Below are positions 1 to 7,548 of a stretch of DNA of 34,196 nucleotides, piece after piece; the first letter of the stretch is position 1; the number at the start of each line of letters is the position of its first letter. Location: positions 1-34,196 of the forward strand of contig NZ_KQ410757.1 of the NCBI RefSeq assembly GCF_001262505.1, given 5' to 3'. Made by a program: the position numbers and the translations under genes. This DNA comes from Shinella sp. SUS2. Its GTDB lineage: Bacteria; Pseudomonadota; Alphaproteobacteria; Rhizobiales; Rhizobiaceae. The notes beneath the pieces were generated by a model that searched no databases, was not told the origin of the DNA, and worked only from the letters and a program-made list of their open reading frames with translations.

Positions 1-1
1 C

Positions 2-133
2 CCGGCGGTCTCAGGCCGGCGCCACCGTGGCCGACTGTTGCTCCGCCCCGTGGCCGGTTTTTACTCCGCCGTTGACACGCTGCCGGGTTTTGTGGATTTC
101 GTCCGCACGCCGGTCGGACTCGCAGCAGCCTGA
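2..133 (+). other. Possible 3' end of a truncated ORF, or end of a mobile element
   Basis: One frame is open from the window edge to TGA at 131-133 and reads about 43 codons ending in VGLAAA. I do not recognise a protein family in it. The stretch also carries a spaced repetition of a CTCCGCC-containing unit (about 40-46 and 64-70), which resembles the iterated end repeats of IS21-type elements. Positions 52-78 recur in inverted orientation at 7522-7548. It could therefore be the tail of a gene entering the window or a non-coding element end. The sequence beyond the left edge would decide between them. Confidence 0.25.
52..78 (+). repeat. 27-bp repeat, copy 1 (inverted relative to 7522-7548)
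   Basis: These 27 bases are identical to the reverse complement of 7522-7548; the match starts GGCCGGTTTTT and ends GTTGACAC. The flanks differ, so this is a short shared block rather than a long duplication. In both places it can be read as the same peptide, AGFYSAVDT. It sits at the left edge of the accessory region, and its partner lies at the breakpoint of the damaged hydrolase gene. Origin as a mobile-element end is an inference. Confidence 0.75.
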
Positions 134-185
134 ATGCGAGCGGAGCGTGCCTGCCCGCGCGCTCTGCTACTCTTGGAGGCGAGAC

Positions 186-2243
186 ATGCGCGACAAGACA
201 CTGCCGACATGGCACGAAGGCGAAAAGCTTCTTCAGGAGAAGGTGGGCGTTGTCGAACGCATGACCGTCGTCGGCCAGCGCGTCGTCCGCGACTACATGC
301 CCGACCAGCATCGCGACTTCTACGCCCAGCTCCCCTTTATCGTGCTCGGCAGCGTCGATTCCGGGGATGACGCATGGGCGACCTTCGTCGAGGGCCGTCT
401 CGGCTTCATGTCCTCTCCTTCGCCGACCGTGCTCGACATTGTGGCGCCAAAGGACGCAACCGACCCGGCCAGCGAGGGCATTGCGGACGGCAAGCCGGTC
501 GGTCTGCTCGGCATCGAGATGCACACCCGTCGCCGCAATCGCATGAACGGATTCGTTTCCGCGATGGAGGACGGCTTTCGCGTCAACGTCGACCAGAGCT
601 TCGGAAACTGTCCACGCTATATCCAGATGCGTGATTTCGCGTTCACTCGCGAACCCGGGCAGGCATTTTCGGGCACTATGGAGGACCTTCCCGAATTCGA
701 CGATCCGGCCCGTGCCATGATAAGAAGTGCCGACGCCTTCTTCGTCGCATCCTATGTCGACCGCGAAGACCGGCGGCAGGTGGATGTCTCCCATCGTGGC
801 GGGAATGCCGGCTTCGTCCGTGTCGGGGATGACGGGACGCTGACGATCCCGGACTTCGACGGCAACCTGTTCTTCGCGACACTCGGCAACATCCTGCTGA
901 ACGGCAGGGCGGGGCTGCTTTTCGTGGACTTCACGACAGGCGATATGCTGCAGATGGCCGGTGACGCCGAGGTCATTCTGGACTCCCCCGAGATCGCGGC
1001 CTTCCAGGGGGCCGAACGGCTCTGGACGTTCAAGCCCCGGCGGATCGTCCGCCGCGCCAATGCCCTGGCTCTGCGTTGGGGTTTCCAGAAGGACGGTTGG
1101 TCCCCGAGCTCCCTGATGACGGGCAACTGGGCACAGGCTGGCGACCGGCTCCGCGCGGCTGAACTTGCCAAGCAGTGGCGCCCGCTGACCGTTGCCAGGA
1201 TCGTCAAGGAGAGCGAAACGATCTGCTCGTTCCACCTGCAGCCACGCGATGGCGCGGGACTTCTGCCGCATGCCGCCGGGCAACACCTGCCGATCCGCGT
1301 GACGCCGCCAGGCCGCGAAAGGCCCGTGATCCGGACCTATTCGCTTTCCGTCGCGCCCTCGGACGGTGCCTACCGCATCAGCGTCAGGCGGGACGGACTG
1401 GTGTCGCAGTTCCTGCACGACAGCGTTGCCGTCGGCGACGTCATCGAGGCGCGGGCACCGGCCGGCGGCTTCACCATCGACGCCGGGGCGACACGCCCGG
1501 CCGTGCTCGTTGCCGGCGGCGTCGGGATTGCGCCGCTACTCGCGATGCTCCGCCACCTTGTCTACGAAGGGCTTCGCACGCAGCGCATTCGTCCTGTCAC
1601 GCTGTTCCATGCCGCCCGTTCGAAGACCGAACGGCCCTTCAAAAAGGAAATAGCCGAACTCGCCGATGCGACGAAAGGCGTGATGCGCGTTGTTCGGGTC
1701 CTGAGCGACATCGACGGCGCCACATTGGGTATCGACTATGATGCCGCCGGCAGGATCGACATGGCGCTGCTGACCCGCCACTTGCCGTTCAACGACTACG
1801 ACTTCTATCTCTGCGGCCCGCCGCAGTTCACCCAGGCAATTTACGACGGGCTTCGGGGCTACAATATCGCCGAAGACCGCATTCATGCCGAGGCGTTCGG
1901 CCCCTCGTCGCTGAAGCGAAACACTATCGCGGCCGCGACTGCGCCGGTTCCGGCCCGTGCACCGCCGTCCACCCGACCCGTGCCGGTCGTGTTCACGAAG
2001 TCGGTGAAGGAGGCGCGCTGGACGCCTGATTCCGGCACGCTGCTGGAACTGGCGGAGGCGCGCGGCCTCGAACCCGAGTTCAGTTGCCGCACAGGAACCT
2101 GCGGCACATGCCGCACCAAGCTGATCAAGGGTACGGTGACCTATGTGAAGGAGCCGATCGCGACGATCGACGAAGACGAGATCCTGCTTTGCTGCGCCGT
2201 CCCTGCAGACGAGGTTCGCGGCGGTATCCAGGTGGCGGTCTGA
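186..2243 (+). CDS. PNPOx-like / FAD-NAD oxidoreductase / [2Fe-2S] ferredoxin fusion protein
   Basis: This 685-residue soluble redox enzyme has three modules. Residues 1 to about 200 resemble the pyridoxamine-5'-phosphate-oxidase split-barrel (FMN-binding) family. Residues about 340-570 are a ferredoxin-reductase-type module, with the FAD motif RTYSLS near residue 380 and a glycine-rich NAD(P) motif GGVGIAPL near 443. The C-terminus is a plant-type ferredoxin whose cluster ligands appear to be Cys634, Cys639, Cys642 and Cys669 or Cys670. The order suggests electron flow from NAD(P)H through FAD to the iron-sulfur cluster and possibly to FMN in the first module. I chose ATG at 186 because GGAGG at 175-179 is well spaced and the upstream extension (from 27) has no protein character. 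A DUF1348 gene and a LysR gene follow. The substrate is unknown. Confidence 0.9.
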   Translation: MRDKTLPTWHEGEKLLQEKVGVVERMTVVGQRVVRDYMPDQHRDFYAQLPFIVLGSVDSGDDAWATFVEGRLGFMSSPSPTVLDIVAPKDATDPASEGIADGKPVGLLGIEMHTRRRNRMNGFVSAMEDGFRVNVDQSFGNCPRYIQMRDFAFTREPGQAFSGTMEDLPEFDDPARAMIRSADAFFVASYVDREDRRQVDVSHRGGNAGFVRVGDDGTLTIPDFDGNLFFATLGNILLNGRAGLLFVDFTTGDMLQMAGDAEVILDSPEIAAFQGAERLWTFKPRRIVRRANALALRWGFQKDGWSPSSLMTGNWAQAGDRLRAAELAKQWRPLTVARIVKESETICSFHLQPRDGAGLLPHAAGQHLPIRVTPPGRERPVIRTYSLSVAPSDGAYRISVRRDGLVSQFLHDSVAVGDVIEARAPAGGFTIDAGATRPAVLVAGGVGIAPLLAMLRHLVYEGLRTQRIRPVTLFHAARSKTERPFKKEIAELADATKGVMRVVRVLSDIDGATLGIDYDAAGRIDMALLTRHLPFNDYDFYLCGPPQFTQAIYDGLRGYNIAEDRIHAEAFGPSSLKRNTIAAATAPVPARAPPSTRPVPVVFTKSVKEARWTPDSGTLLELAEARGLEPEFSCRTGTCGTCRTKLIKGTVTYVKEPIATIDEDEILLCCAVPADEVRGGIQVAV

Positions 2244-2376
2244 AGGCGGGGATTGCTGCGTCACGCGCAATAGTGCGTTCCTCGTTTTCGACGTTCAGCC
2301 TCAGGCGTTGTGGCGTCATTCTGCACATACGGGAGCCGCGTCTCTCACAACCGCCAAGAAGTTACAGATATCACGC

Positions 2377-2392
2377 ATGACGGTGACGTCAT
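2377..2392. promoter_or_regulatory. Candidate operator upstream of the DUF1348 gene
   Basis: ATGAC-N6-GTCAT forms a perfect 5-bp dyad in the 190-bp gap before the DUF1348 gene, about 45 bp ahead of its start. A nearby LysR gene makes a regulatory role plausible, but LysR sites are loosely conserved and a dyad this short can arise by chance. Confidence 0.25.
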
Positions 2393-2439
2393 CGCGCCAC
2401 CCCTTTCCTTTTCTTTGCAGCAACCCGAGGAGTTGAATG

Positions 2440-2904
2440 ATGTCTCGTCCCCCGCTTCCCCCGTTCACCGAACAGAGTGCCATCGAAAAGATCCGCTTCG
2501 CGGAAGATGGCTGGAACAGTCGCGATCCCGCGAAGGTGGCTCTCGCCTATACCCTGGACACGCGGTGGCGCAACCGCGCCGAATTCGTGACCAACCGTGC
2601 AGAAGCGCAAGCCTTCCTGACCCGCAAGTGGAACAAGGAACTGGAATACCGCCTGATCAAGGAGCTCTGGGCCTTCACAGGAAACCGGATTGCCGTGCGC
2701 TACGCCTACGAGTACCGCGATGACAGCGGCCAATGGTTCCGCGCCTATGGCAACGAGAACTGGGAATTCACCGACGACGGCCTGATGCGGACCCGCCATG
2801 CCAGCATCAACGAACACCCGATCACCGAGGCTGATCGGAAGTTTCGCTGGCCACTTGGCCGTCGGCCGGACGATCACCCCGGCCTGAGCGATTTCGGCTT
2901 CTAA
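2440..2904 (+). CDS. DUF1348 / NTF2-like family protein
   Basis: This small soluble protein of 154 residues is recognisable as the DUF1348 group of the NTF2-like (SnoaL) fold. Family hallmarks are the N-terminal stretch AEDGWNSRDP, the WRNRAEF segment, the central RFAYEY-like strand (here RYAYEY), the NENWEF strand and the conserved C-terminal HP/LGRRPDDHP region. NTF2-like folds form a cone-shaped pocket, but the function of this group is not established. Two in-frame ATGs lie at 2437 and 2440. The GAGGAG at 2427-2432 is better spaced for 2440. It follows the fused oxidoreductase in the same direction after about 195 bp, so it may have its own promoter. Confidence 0.88.
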   Translation: MSRPPLPPFTEQSAIEKIRFAEDGWNSRDPAKVALAYTLDTRWRNRAEFVTNRAEAQAFLTRKWNKELEYRLIKELWAFTGNRIAVRYAYEYRDDSGQWFRAYGNENWEFTDDGLMRTRHASINEHPITEADRKFRWPLGRRPDDHPGLSDFGF

Positions 2905-3006
2905 AGTAATTCCAGCGAAAGTGCGAAGCAGTTTAGCGTCCGGGAATTGCATTAAAATAAGAGTTAGCGTGTTTTCGTGATTCAAAGACAAGCGGAAATG
3001 CTCTGG
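2905..3006. repeat. Rhizobial intergenic palindromic repeat (RIME-like), degenerate copy
   Basis: This gap contains the phrases CGAAAGTGCGAAGC, CGTCCGGGAATTGC, TTTTCGTGATTC and GCGGAAATGCTC in this order. From memory this order matches a repeat found between genes in many Rhizobium and Agrobacterium genomes. The left arm appears eroded relative to the usual GAGCATTTCC start. Recognition is from memory and could be checked with a nucleotide search against rhizobial genomes. Confidence 0.55.
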
Positions 3007-3037
3007 ATCACGGCCCACGTTTGGGAGAGATCGACCC

Positions 3038-3342
3038 ATGACCGGGTTCAAGCTGGACGAGCGCATCCGACTGCCGGTGGAGCTCGCGCTCACTGCGACG
3101 AGCAACGATTCTTTCCTGTTTCGGAAACAGGAAGAATCCGCACGCGCCATAGGCATGATGGGCGCAGAGATCGACGTTGCGCGAAGGGGGTTCAGTTTCG
3201 ATCTCAAGACATCGATGGCGATAGCATTGGCGCTGGCGGTTCGTGAAGAAAACCGTCAGCGTGCTCTTGCACAGGCCTGTGCGCGCGAAGCTGCGCGGAA
3301 ATCGAGAAGATGGCCGCGGCATTCCGGCAGTCGAGCTCCTGA
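3038..3342 (+). pseudogene. Small alpha-helical protein gene, apparently frameshifted
   Basis: ATG at 3038 follows GGGAGAG at 3023-3029. The first 80 or so residues (MTGFKLDERIRLP start, then KQEESARAIGMMGAEID and TSMAIALALA) look like a genuine helical protein, vaguely AhpD/carboxymuconolactone-decarboxylase-like. After about 3275 that frame becomes basic and non-protein-like and runs on into the LysR gene. The neighbouring frame instead reads CAEIEKMAAAFRQSSS and stops at 3340-3342, a natural helical C-terminus. The simplest reading is a one-base indel around 3255-3290, from mutation or sequencing error. Without it the product would be about 100 residues. The family assignment is weak. Confidence 0.5.
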
Positions 3343-3423
3343 GCCACGGTCGGTTTCACATGAAGTCTTGCTGCCTTACCCAAGACATCCCTACTATCGT
3401 CCCCAGTGCTGGGAGGTAAGCAG

Positions 3424-4314
3424 ATGGATCGTTGGCAAGCAATGCGGATATTCGTGAAGGTCGCAGAAACCGAGAGTTTTGCAGAAACTGCCCGCCACCT
3501 GCATATGAGCGCGCCTGCAGTGACACGCGCCGTCGCTTCGCTCGAGGGGCTCATCGGAGCGCGTCTGTTCGTACGAACGACGCGCTCGGTAAAGATGACC
3601 GAGACAGGGTCACGCTATTTCAAGGATTGCCGCCGTATTCTTGCGGACATCGCTGAAGCAGAGGCTGCAGCGGGAGGCTCCGATGCCAGGCCGACGGGAA
3701 CGCTTTCTCTGACCGCTTCAGTGTTGTTTGGCCAAATGCATGTGCTTCCGATCGTGATGGAATATCTCGACGCTTATCCCACCATGAAGGCCAAGACCCT
3801 TTTCGTTGATCGTCCCGTCAACATTGTCGATGAAGGGATCGATGTGGCGGTCCGTATCGGCCGTCTCCCGGACTCGGGTCTTTCGGCCACAAAGGTCGGC
3901 ACTGTCCGGCGTGTTATCTGCGGATCGCCGGACTATTTCGAGCGTTATGGCATTCCGAATACTCCAGCGGACCTCAAGGATCACCGCATCGCCGCCTCGA
4001 CAGGCGCCTGGGCCTCACCTGAATGGCGGTTCGCCAACGAACAGCGCGTGACAATCGATGCCACCCTCCAATGCAACACCAACGAAGCGGCAATCACATT
4101 CGCACGACAAGGCCGGGGGCTGACCAGAGTTCTCCACTACCAGATCGGACCGGCACTCATGGCAGCAGATTTGCAGATCGTACTCAGCGAGTATGAAGAG
4201 CCGCCAATACCCATCCATATCCTGCATCCAGAGGGGAGGTCCGCCTCAGCGAAGGTTCGCGCGTTCGTAGCTATCGCTCAAGCAGTCCTTCGTGAGAATC
4301 GTTTTCTCAACTGA
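3424..4314 (+). CDS. LysR-family transcriptional regulator
   Basis: This 296-residue protein has the LysR layout. An N-terminal winged helix-turn-helix spans residues about 4-63 (AMRIFVKVAET, ARHLHMSAPAVTRAVASLE, GARLFVRTTRSVKMTETG). A linker helix leads into a periplasmic-binding-protein-like effector domain from about residue 90. Segments such as GIDVAVRIGRLPDSGL and ARQGRGLTRVLHYQIGPAL are typical of the aliphatic/aromatic-responsive LysR group often found next to oxidoreductases. ATG at 3424 follows GGGAGGT at 3411-3417 with ideal spacing; a GTG at 3406 is an unlikely start. It may regulate the oxidoreductase/DUF1348 genes upstream, but those point the same way and no divergent promoter is present, so the target is uncertain. 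Confidence 0.92.
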   Translation: MDRWQAMRIFVKVAETESFAETARHLHMSAPAVTRAVASLEGLIGARLFVRTTRSVKMTETGSRYFKDCRRILADIAEAEAAAGGSDARPTGTLSLTASVLFGQMHVLPIVMEYLDAYPTMKAKTLFVDRPVNIVDEGIDVAVRIGRLPDSGLSATKVGTVRRVICGSPDYFERYGIPNTPADLKDHRIAASTGAWASPEWRFANEQRVTIDATLQCNTNEAAITFARQGRGLTRVLHYQIGPALMAADLQIVLSEYEEPPIPIHILHPEGRSASAKVRAFVAIAQAVLRENRFLN

Positions 4315-4346
4315 ATTCTCTTGCGGACACTTCAGTCTGTGACGTC

Positions 4347-4802
4347 TCAGGCTTGTGCCGGCCGGGCTCCCTTACTGAAGGACTGCAACGCTTGAGGATG
4401 CTTGCTGAGCGCGTATGAAACGCCTCCCGTGAAAAAGCCAACATCTTCTGCCCGAGGCCACCAGAGGCTTCCATCTTTTCGTTCAGCTCTCGCCAGTGCG
4501 TCTGGATCCGCCACCAGTGCCGCCCATTGCTTTTCCAGACGATCGGCTTGACCATCGGTCAACATGGATGACGCATATTGCCGTAGAGCCTTACCTGCTC
4601 TGAAGCCCTCAAGATAGTTCGCAACGCCGAGTGGATCATTGTCGACAGCTAGCGCCTGATTTTCGAGGTCTGCCACGCCAGGCTTTCCTGCTGACAGAAA
4701 GGTCTCACCTGAAAGGCGTTGCGCTACGGTAGGTGTAGTTTCGAAATGAAAGTGCGTCACAAAGGCGAAAATCGCCACTACCTTGCCGCGGATCATCATC
4801 AT
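4347..4802 (-). CDS. Hypothetical protein, 151 residues
   Basis: I do not recognise this protein. It is 151 residues long, starts at a triple ATG (4802, 4799 or 4796) behind an AGGCGAGG sequence, and converges on the LysR gene with a 32-bp gap. Residues about 4-27 are fairly hydrophobic (KVVAIFAFVTHFHFE) and could be a weak signal sequence. The rest is mixed charged and helical, with SLWWPRAEDVGFFTGG in the C-terminal third. Its amino-acid composition is reasonable for a real gene. The IS21 element inserted about 75 bp upstream of its start and may have separated it from its promoter. Confidence 0.5.
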   Translation of the reverse strand: MMMIRGKVVAIFAFVTHFHFETTPTVAQRLSGETFLSAGKPGVADLENQALAVDNDPLGVANYLEGFRAGKALRQYASSMLTDGQADRLEKQWAALVADPDALARAERKDGSLWWPRAEDVGFFTGGVSYALSKHPQALQSFSKGARPAQA

Positions 4803-4869
4803 CCTCGCCTGTCCAAGTCCCCCTGCCTACGGTCGACTCATTTCGCCAGCGAAAAACAACCGCTAAGCC

Positions 4870-4876
4870 GATAATG
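4870..4876. repeat. Target-site duplication, left copy (GATAATG)
   Basis: GATAATG directly abuts the left terminal TG of the IS21 element and is repeated exactly at 7366-7372 after the right terminal CA. A 7-bp duplication is within the known 4-8 bp range for this family and fixes both element ends. Confidence 0.9.
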
Positions 4877-4988
4877 TGTTGGTTTCCACGCAGAACTGAG
4901 CCGGTTAGGCGCATAATTTCCATTGAGAATTGAGCCATGTGAACCTTCCCCCAACGCGGAGAGCGACGGGGGCAACGGAGTGATCCAC

Positions 4989-6509
4989 ATGGGACTTTTA
5001 AACATCATCCGTCGGATGAAGCTGCGCGAGAAGCTGTCTGTACGCGAGATCAGCCGGCGAACCGGATTGTCGCGCAATACGATCGCAAAGTATCTGAGCG
5101 CTGGTACGATCGAGCCGACGTTCACGGTACCGGAAAGACCGAGCAAGCTTGATCCTTTTGCCGACAAACTCTCTGGCTGGCTGAAGACCGAGGCCGGCAG
5201 AACGCGCAAGCAGCGCCGGACGTTGAAGCAGCTTCATGCCGATCTGATGGCTCTGGGATTTACCGGCTCCTATGGCCGGGTCGCCGCATTCGCCCGTGAG
5301 TGGCGGGTTGAGCAGCAAACGGCTGGCCGCGGCATATTCGTTCCTCTGTCTTTCCGCCCAGGGGAAGCATTCCAATTCGATTGGAGTGAGGATTATGCCG
5401 TGATCGGCGGCGAGCGCACGAAGCTTCAGGTCGCGCATATCAAGCTATCGCATAGTCGCGCGTTTCTGGTCCGAGCCTACCTGCTGCAAACGCACGAGAT
5501 GCTCTTCGACGCCCATTGGCACGGGTTCCGCGTGTTCGGCGGTGTACCTGGTCGCGGCATCTACGACAACATGAAGACCGCGGTCGATCGTGTTGGCCGC
5601 GGCAAGGAACGGCAAGTCAACGTCCGCTTCCAGGCGATGACGAACCATTACGTCTTTGCGCCCGAGTTCTGCAATCCCGCCGCGGGATGGGAGAAGGGCC
5701 AGGTGGAGAAGAACGTCCAGGATTCTCGTCCCCGCCTATGGCAACAGATGCCCGACTTCCCGGATTTGGCAACGTTGAACCTCTGGCTGGAACAGCATTG
5801 CCAGGACCTGTGGCAGGAAACAGCGCATGGGAGCCTTCCCGGTTCGATCGCGGATGTTTGGGGTGATGAGCAGCCTGCGTTAATGGCATTGCCCGCGATG
5901 TTTGACGGTTTCGTCGAGCAGAGCAAGCGCGTCTCACCCACATGCCTGATCACCTTCGAGCGGAACCGCTACAGCGTGCCGGCATCTTTTGCGAACAGGC
6001 CTGTCAGCCTGCGGATTTATCCCGAGCGGCTGGTCGTTGCAGCCGAGGGCAATATCCTCTGCGAACATCCGCGGATCATAGAGCGCAGCCACGACAAACC
6101 ACCACGGACGATCTACGACTGGCGGCATTACCTTGCCGTCATCCAGCGCAAGCCCGGTGCTTTGCGCAATGGTGCACCCTTCCTGGAATTGCCACCCGCC
6201 TTGCGCAAATTGCAGGACCAGATGCTTCGCCGCCTCGGCGGTGATCGTGAGATGGTCGATATTCTTGCGCTCGTTCTTCATCACGACGAACAAACCGTCG
6301 TCAGGGCTGTGGAACTGGCTCTGGATCAAGGCGTTGCGACCAAGACGCATGTGCTGAATCTGCTGCATCGGCTGATCGACGGCAAGACGACTGACGGCCC
6401 TGACATCGACACGCCACAGGCGCTAACGTTGCTGCGTGAACCCAAGGCTAACGTCGAACGCTACGATGGTTTGCGGGTCCGGACTGTGGGAGGTCGCCAT
6501 GCGTCATGA
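4989..6509 (+). CDS. istA: IS21-family transposase IstA
   Basis: IstA is the DDE transposase/cointegrase that cuts and joins the element ends. The 506-residue product has an N-terminal helix-turn-helix (VREISRRTGLSRNTIAKYL, residues about 17-36) for binding the terminal repeats. The rve-type catalytic core has likely acidic residues Asp131 (FQFDW), Asp193 (YDNMKT) and a Glu in EKGQVEK (about 240). Length is normal for the family. I chose ATG at 4989 behind a CGGAG; a TTG at 4923 would add 22 residues inside the terminal repeat and is unlikely. It overlaps istB by 11 bp. Confidence 0.95.
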   Translation: MGLLNIIRRMKLREKLSVREISRRTGLSRNTIAKYLSAGTIEPTFTVPERPSKLDPFADKLSGWLKTEAGRTRKQRRTLKQLHADLMALGFTGSYGRVAAFAREWRVEQQTAGRGIFVPLSFRPGEAFQFDWSEDYAVIGGERTKLQVAHIKLSHSRAFLVRAYLLQTHEMLFDAHWHGFRVFGGVPGRGIYDNMKTAVDRVGRGKERQVNVRFQAMTNHYVFAPEFCNPAAGWEKGQVEKNVQDSRPRLWQQMPDFPDLATLNLWLEQHCQDLWQETAHGSLPGSIADVWGDEQPALMALPAMFDGFVEQSKRVSPTCLITFERNRYSVPASFANRPVSLRIYPERLVVAAEGNILCEHPRIIERSHDKPPRTIYDWRHYLAVIQRKPGALRNGAPFLELPPALRKLQDQMLRRLGGDREMVDILALVLHHDEQTVVRAVELALDQGVATKTHVLNLLHRLIDGKTTDGPDIDTPQALTLLREPKANVERYDGLRVRTVGGRHAS

Positions 6510-7293
6510 TCCCGCCAGCGCCGCCATCGTCATCATGCTGCGTAGCCTAAAGATGTATGGCATGGCCCAAGCGGTCACGGACCTGATCGAACAAGGAGCG
6601 CCGGCGTTCGATGCGGCCGTACCGATCCTATCGCAGTTGCTGAAGGCCGAGATGGCAGAGCGTGAGGTTCGCTCCATCGCCTATCACATGAAGGCGGCTC
6701 GCTTCCCGGCCTACAAGGATATCTCCGGATACGACTTCGCCGCCAGCGAGATCAACGAGGCCAACGTGCGCCAACTGCACCGATGCGAGTTCATGGATGG
6801 AGCGCAGAATATCGTGCTCGTCGGCGGGCCGGGCACAGGAAAAACACACGTCGCGACCGCCCTCGGTGTCCAGGCTATCGAGCACCATCGCCGAAAGGTC
6901 CGCTTCTTTTCGACCATCGAATTGGTCAATGCGCTCGAGCAGGAGAAGGCCAGAGGCAAGGCTGGCCAGATCGCCGAGACGTTGGTCCGCCTCGACCTGC
7001 TGATCCTGGATGAACTCGGATACCTCCCCTTTAGTGCGTCAGGCGGAGCGCTGCTCTTCCACCTGCTGAGCAAGCTCTATGAACGCACCAGCGTCATCAT
7101 CACCACCAACCTCAGCTTCAGCGAATGGGCAACCGTTTTCGGCGACGCCAAGATGACCACCGCTCTGCTCGATCGTCTGACCCACCGTTGCCACATCCTG
7201 GAAACAGGAAACGACAGCTTCCGCTTCAAGGCCAGCTCGGCCGCAGCAGCACAGAAGAGAGGAGAAAAGGCCAATCCCTTGACCAAACCCTGA
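6499..7293 (+). CDS. istB: IS21-family helper ATPase IstB
   Basis: IstB is the AAA+ ATPase that assembles on target DNA and activates IstA. The 264-residue product has a Walker A motif GGPGTGKTH near residues 109-117, a Walker B motif LLILDELGY near 170, and the C-terminal arginine-containing LLDRLTHRCHIL segment. The start at 6499 follows GGGAGGT at 6488-6494 and lies inside the end of istA, so translation is probably coupled, as is usual in IS21. An upstream GTG (6436) lacks a ribosome-binding site. The length is complete and no frameshift is visible. Confidence 0.95.
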   Translation: MRHDPASAAIVIMLRSLKMYGMAQAVTDLIEQGAPAFDAAVPILSQLLKAEMAEREVRSIAYHMKAARFPAYKDISGYDFAASEINEANVRQLHRCEFMDGAQNIVLVGGPGTGKTHVATALGVQAIEHHRRKVRFFSTIELVNALEQEKARGKAGQIAETLVRLDLLILDELGYLPFSASGGALLFHLLSKLYERTSVIITTNLSFSEWATVFGDAKMTTALLDRLTHRCHILETGNDSFRFKASSAAAAQKRGEKANPLTKP

Positions 7294-7365
7294 TCAGAAA
7301 ACCATACTCAGAAGTGGCTCACTTCTCGGTGGAAAAACCGGCTCAGTTCCGCGCGGAAACCAACA

Positions 7366-7372
7366 GATAATG
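7366..7372. repeat. Target-site duplication, right copy (GATAATG)
   Basis: This exact copy of 4870-4876 directly follows the right end of the IS21 element. Confidence 0.9.
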
Positions 7373-7452
7373 GTCAAGTTTGGATATTTTGTGTGGTGCC
7401 GTGAGCATGCTGCAACCGTCGCCCTTCCTAACTGAATCCACCCGGCGGAATT

Positions 7453-7539
7453 ATGTCCGCCGGACGCTTCGATATGCAAGCGACGGATCGCGAATGGGAT
7501 TTTGTTGCGGCGTTCATGCCTGTGTCAACGGCGGAGTAA
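7453..7539 (+). pseudogene. Possible N-terminal remnant of a transposase
   Basis: This 28-codon open frame contains MQATDREWDFVAAF, which resembles the N-terminal DREW-x-F-V signature of IS5/IS4-type transposases. The frame ends inside the 27-bp repeat (7522-7548), as if another element had inserted there. Only about 20 residues carry the signal, so the call is weak. The flanks 7373-7452 show no other gene. Confidence 0.3.
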
Positions 7540-7548
7540 AAACCGGCC
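7522..7548 (-). repeat. 27-bp repeat, copy 2 (inverted relative to 52-78)
   Basis: This is the exact reverse complement of 52-78. It sits just beyond the point (about 7560) where recognisable hydrolase sequence stops, so it marks or lies near a recombination or insertion breakpoint. Immediately on its other side is the possible transposase remnant. Confidence 0.75.

Larger units (their letters stand above)
4877..7365 (+). mobile_element. Complete IS21-family insertion sequence (2,489 bp)
   Basis: The element begins TGTTGGTTTCC at 4877 and ends with the complement GGAAACCAACA at 7355-7365. The terminal inverted repeats extend about 28 bp with two mismatches, through GAACTGAGCCGG. Each end also carries a second, looser iteration of the GARnTGAGCC unit (4926-4936 on the left, 7312-7324 on the right), the multiple terminal repeats typical of IS21. 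It encodes overlapping istA and istB. The perfect 7-bp target duplication and intact genes indicate a recent, probably functional insertion. It landed upstream of the 4347-4802 gene and near other element debris, breaking no recognisable gene. Confidence 0.95.

Noticed and set aside
27..185. Upstream extension of the fused oxidoreductase to a start at 27
   Set aside because: The extra residues are low-quality (Arg/Ser/Cys-rich) and overlap the repeat; GGAGG at 175-179 supports 186.
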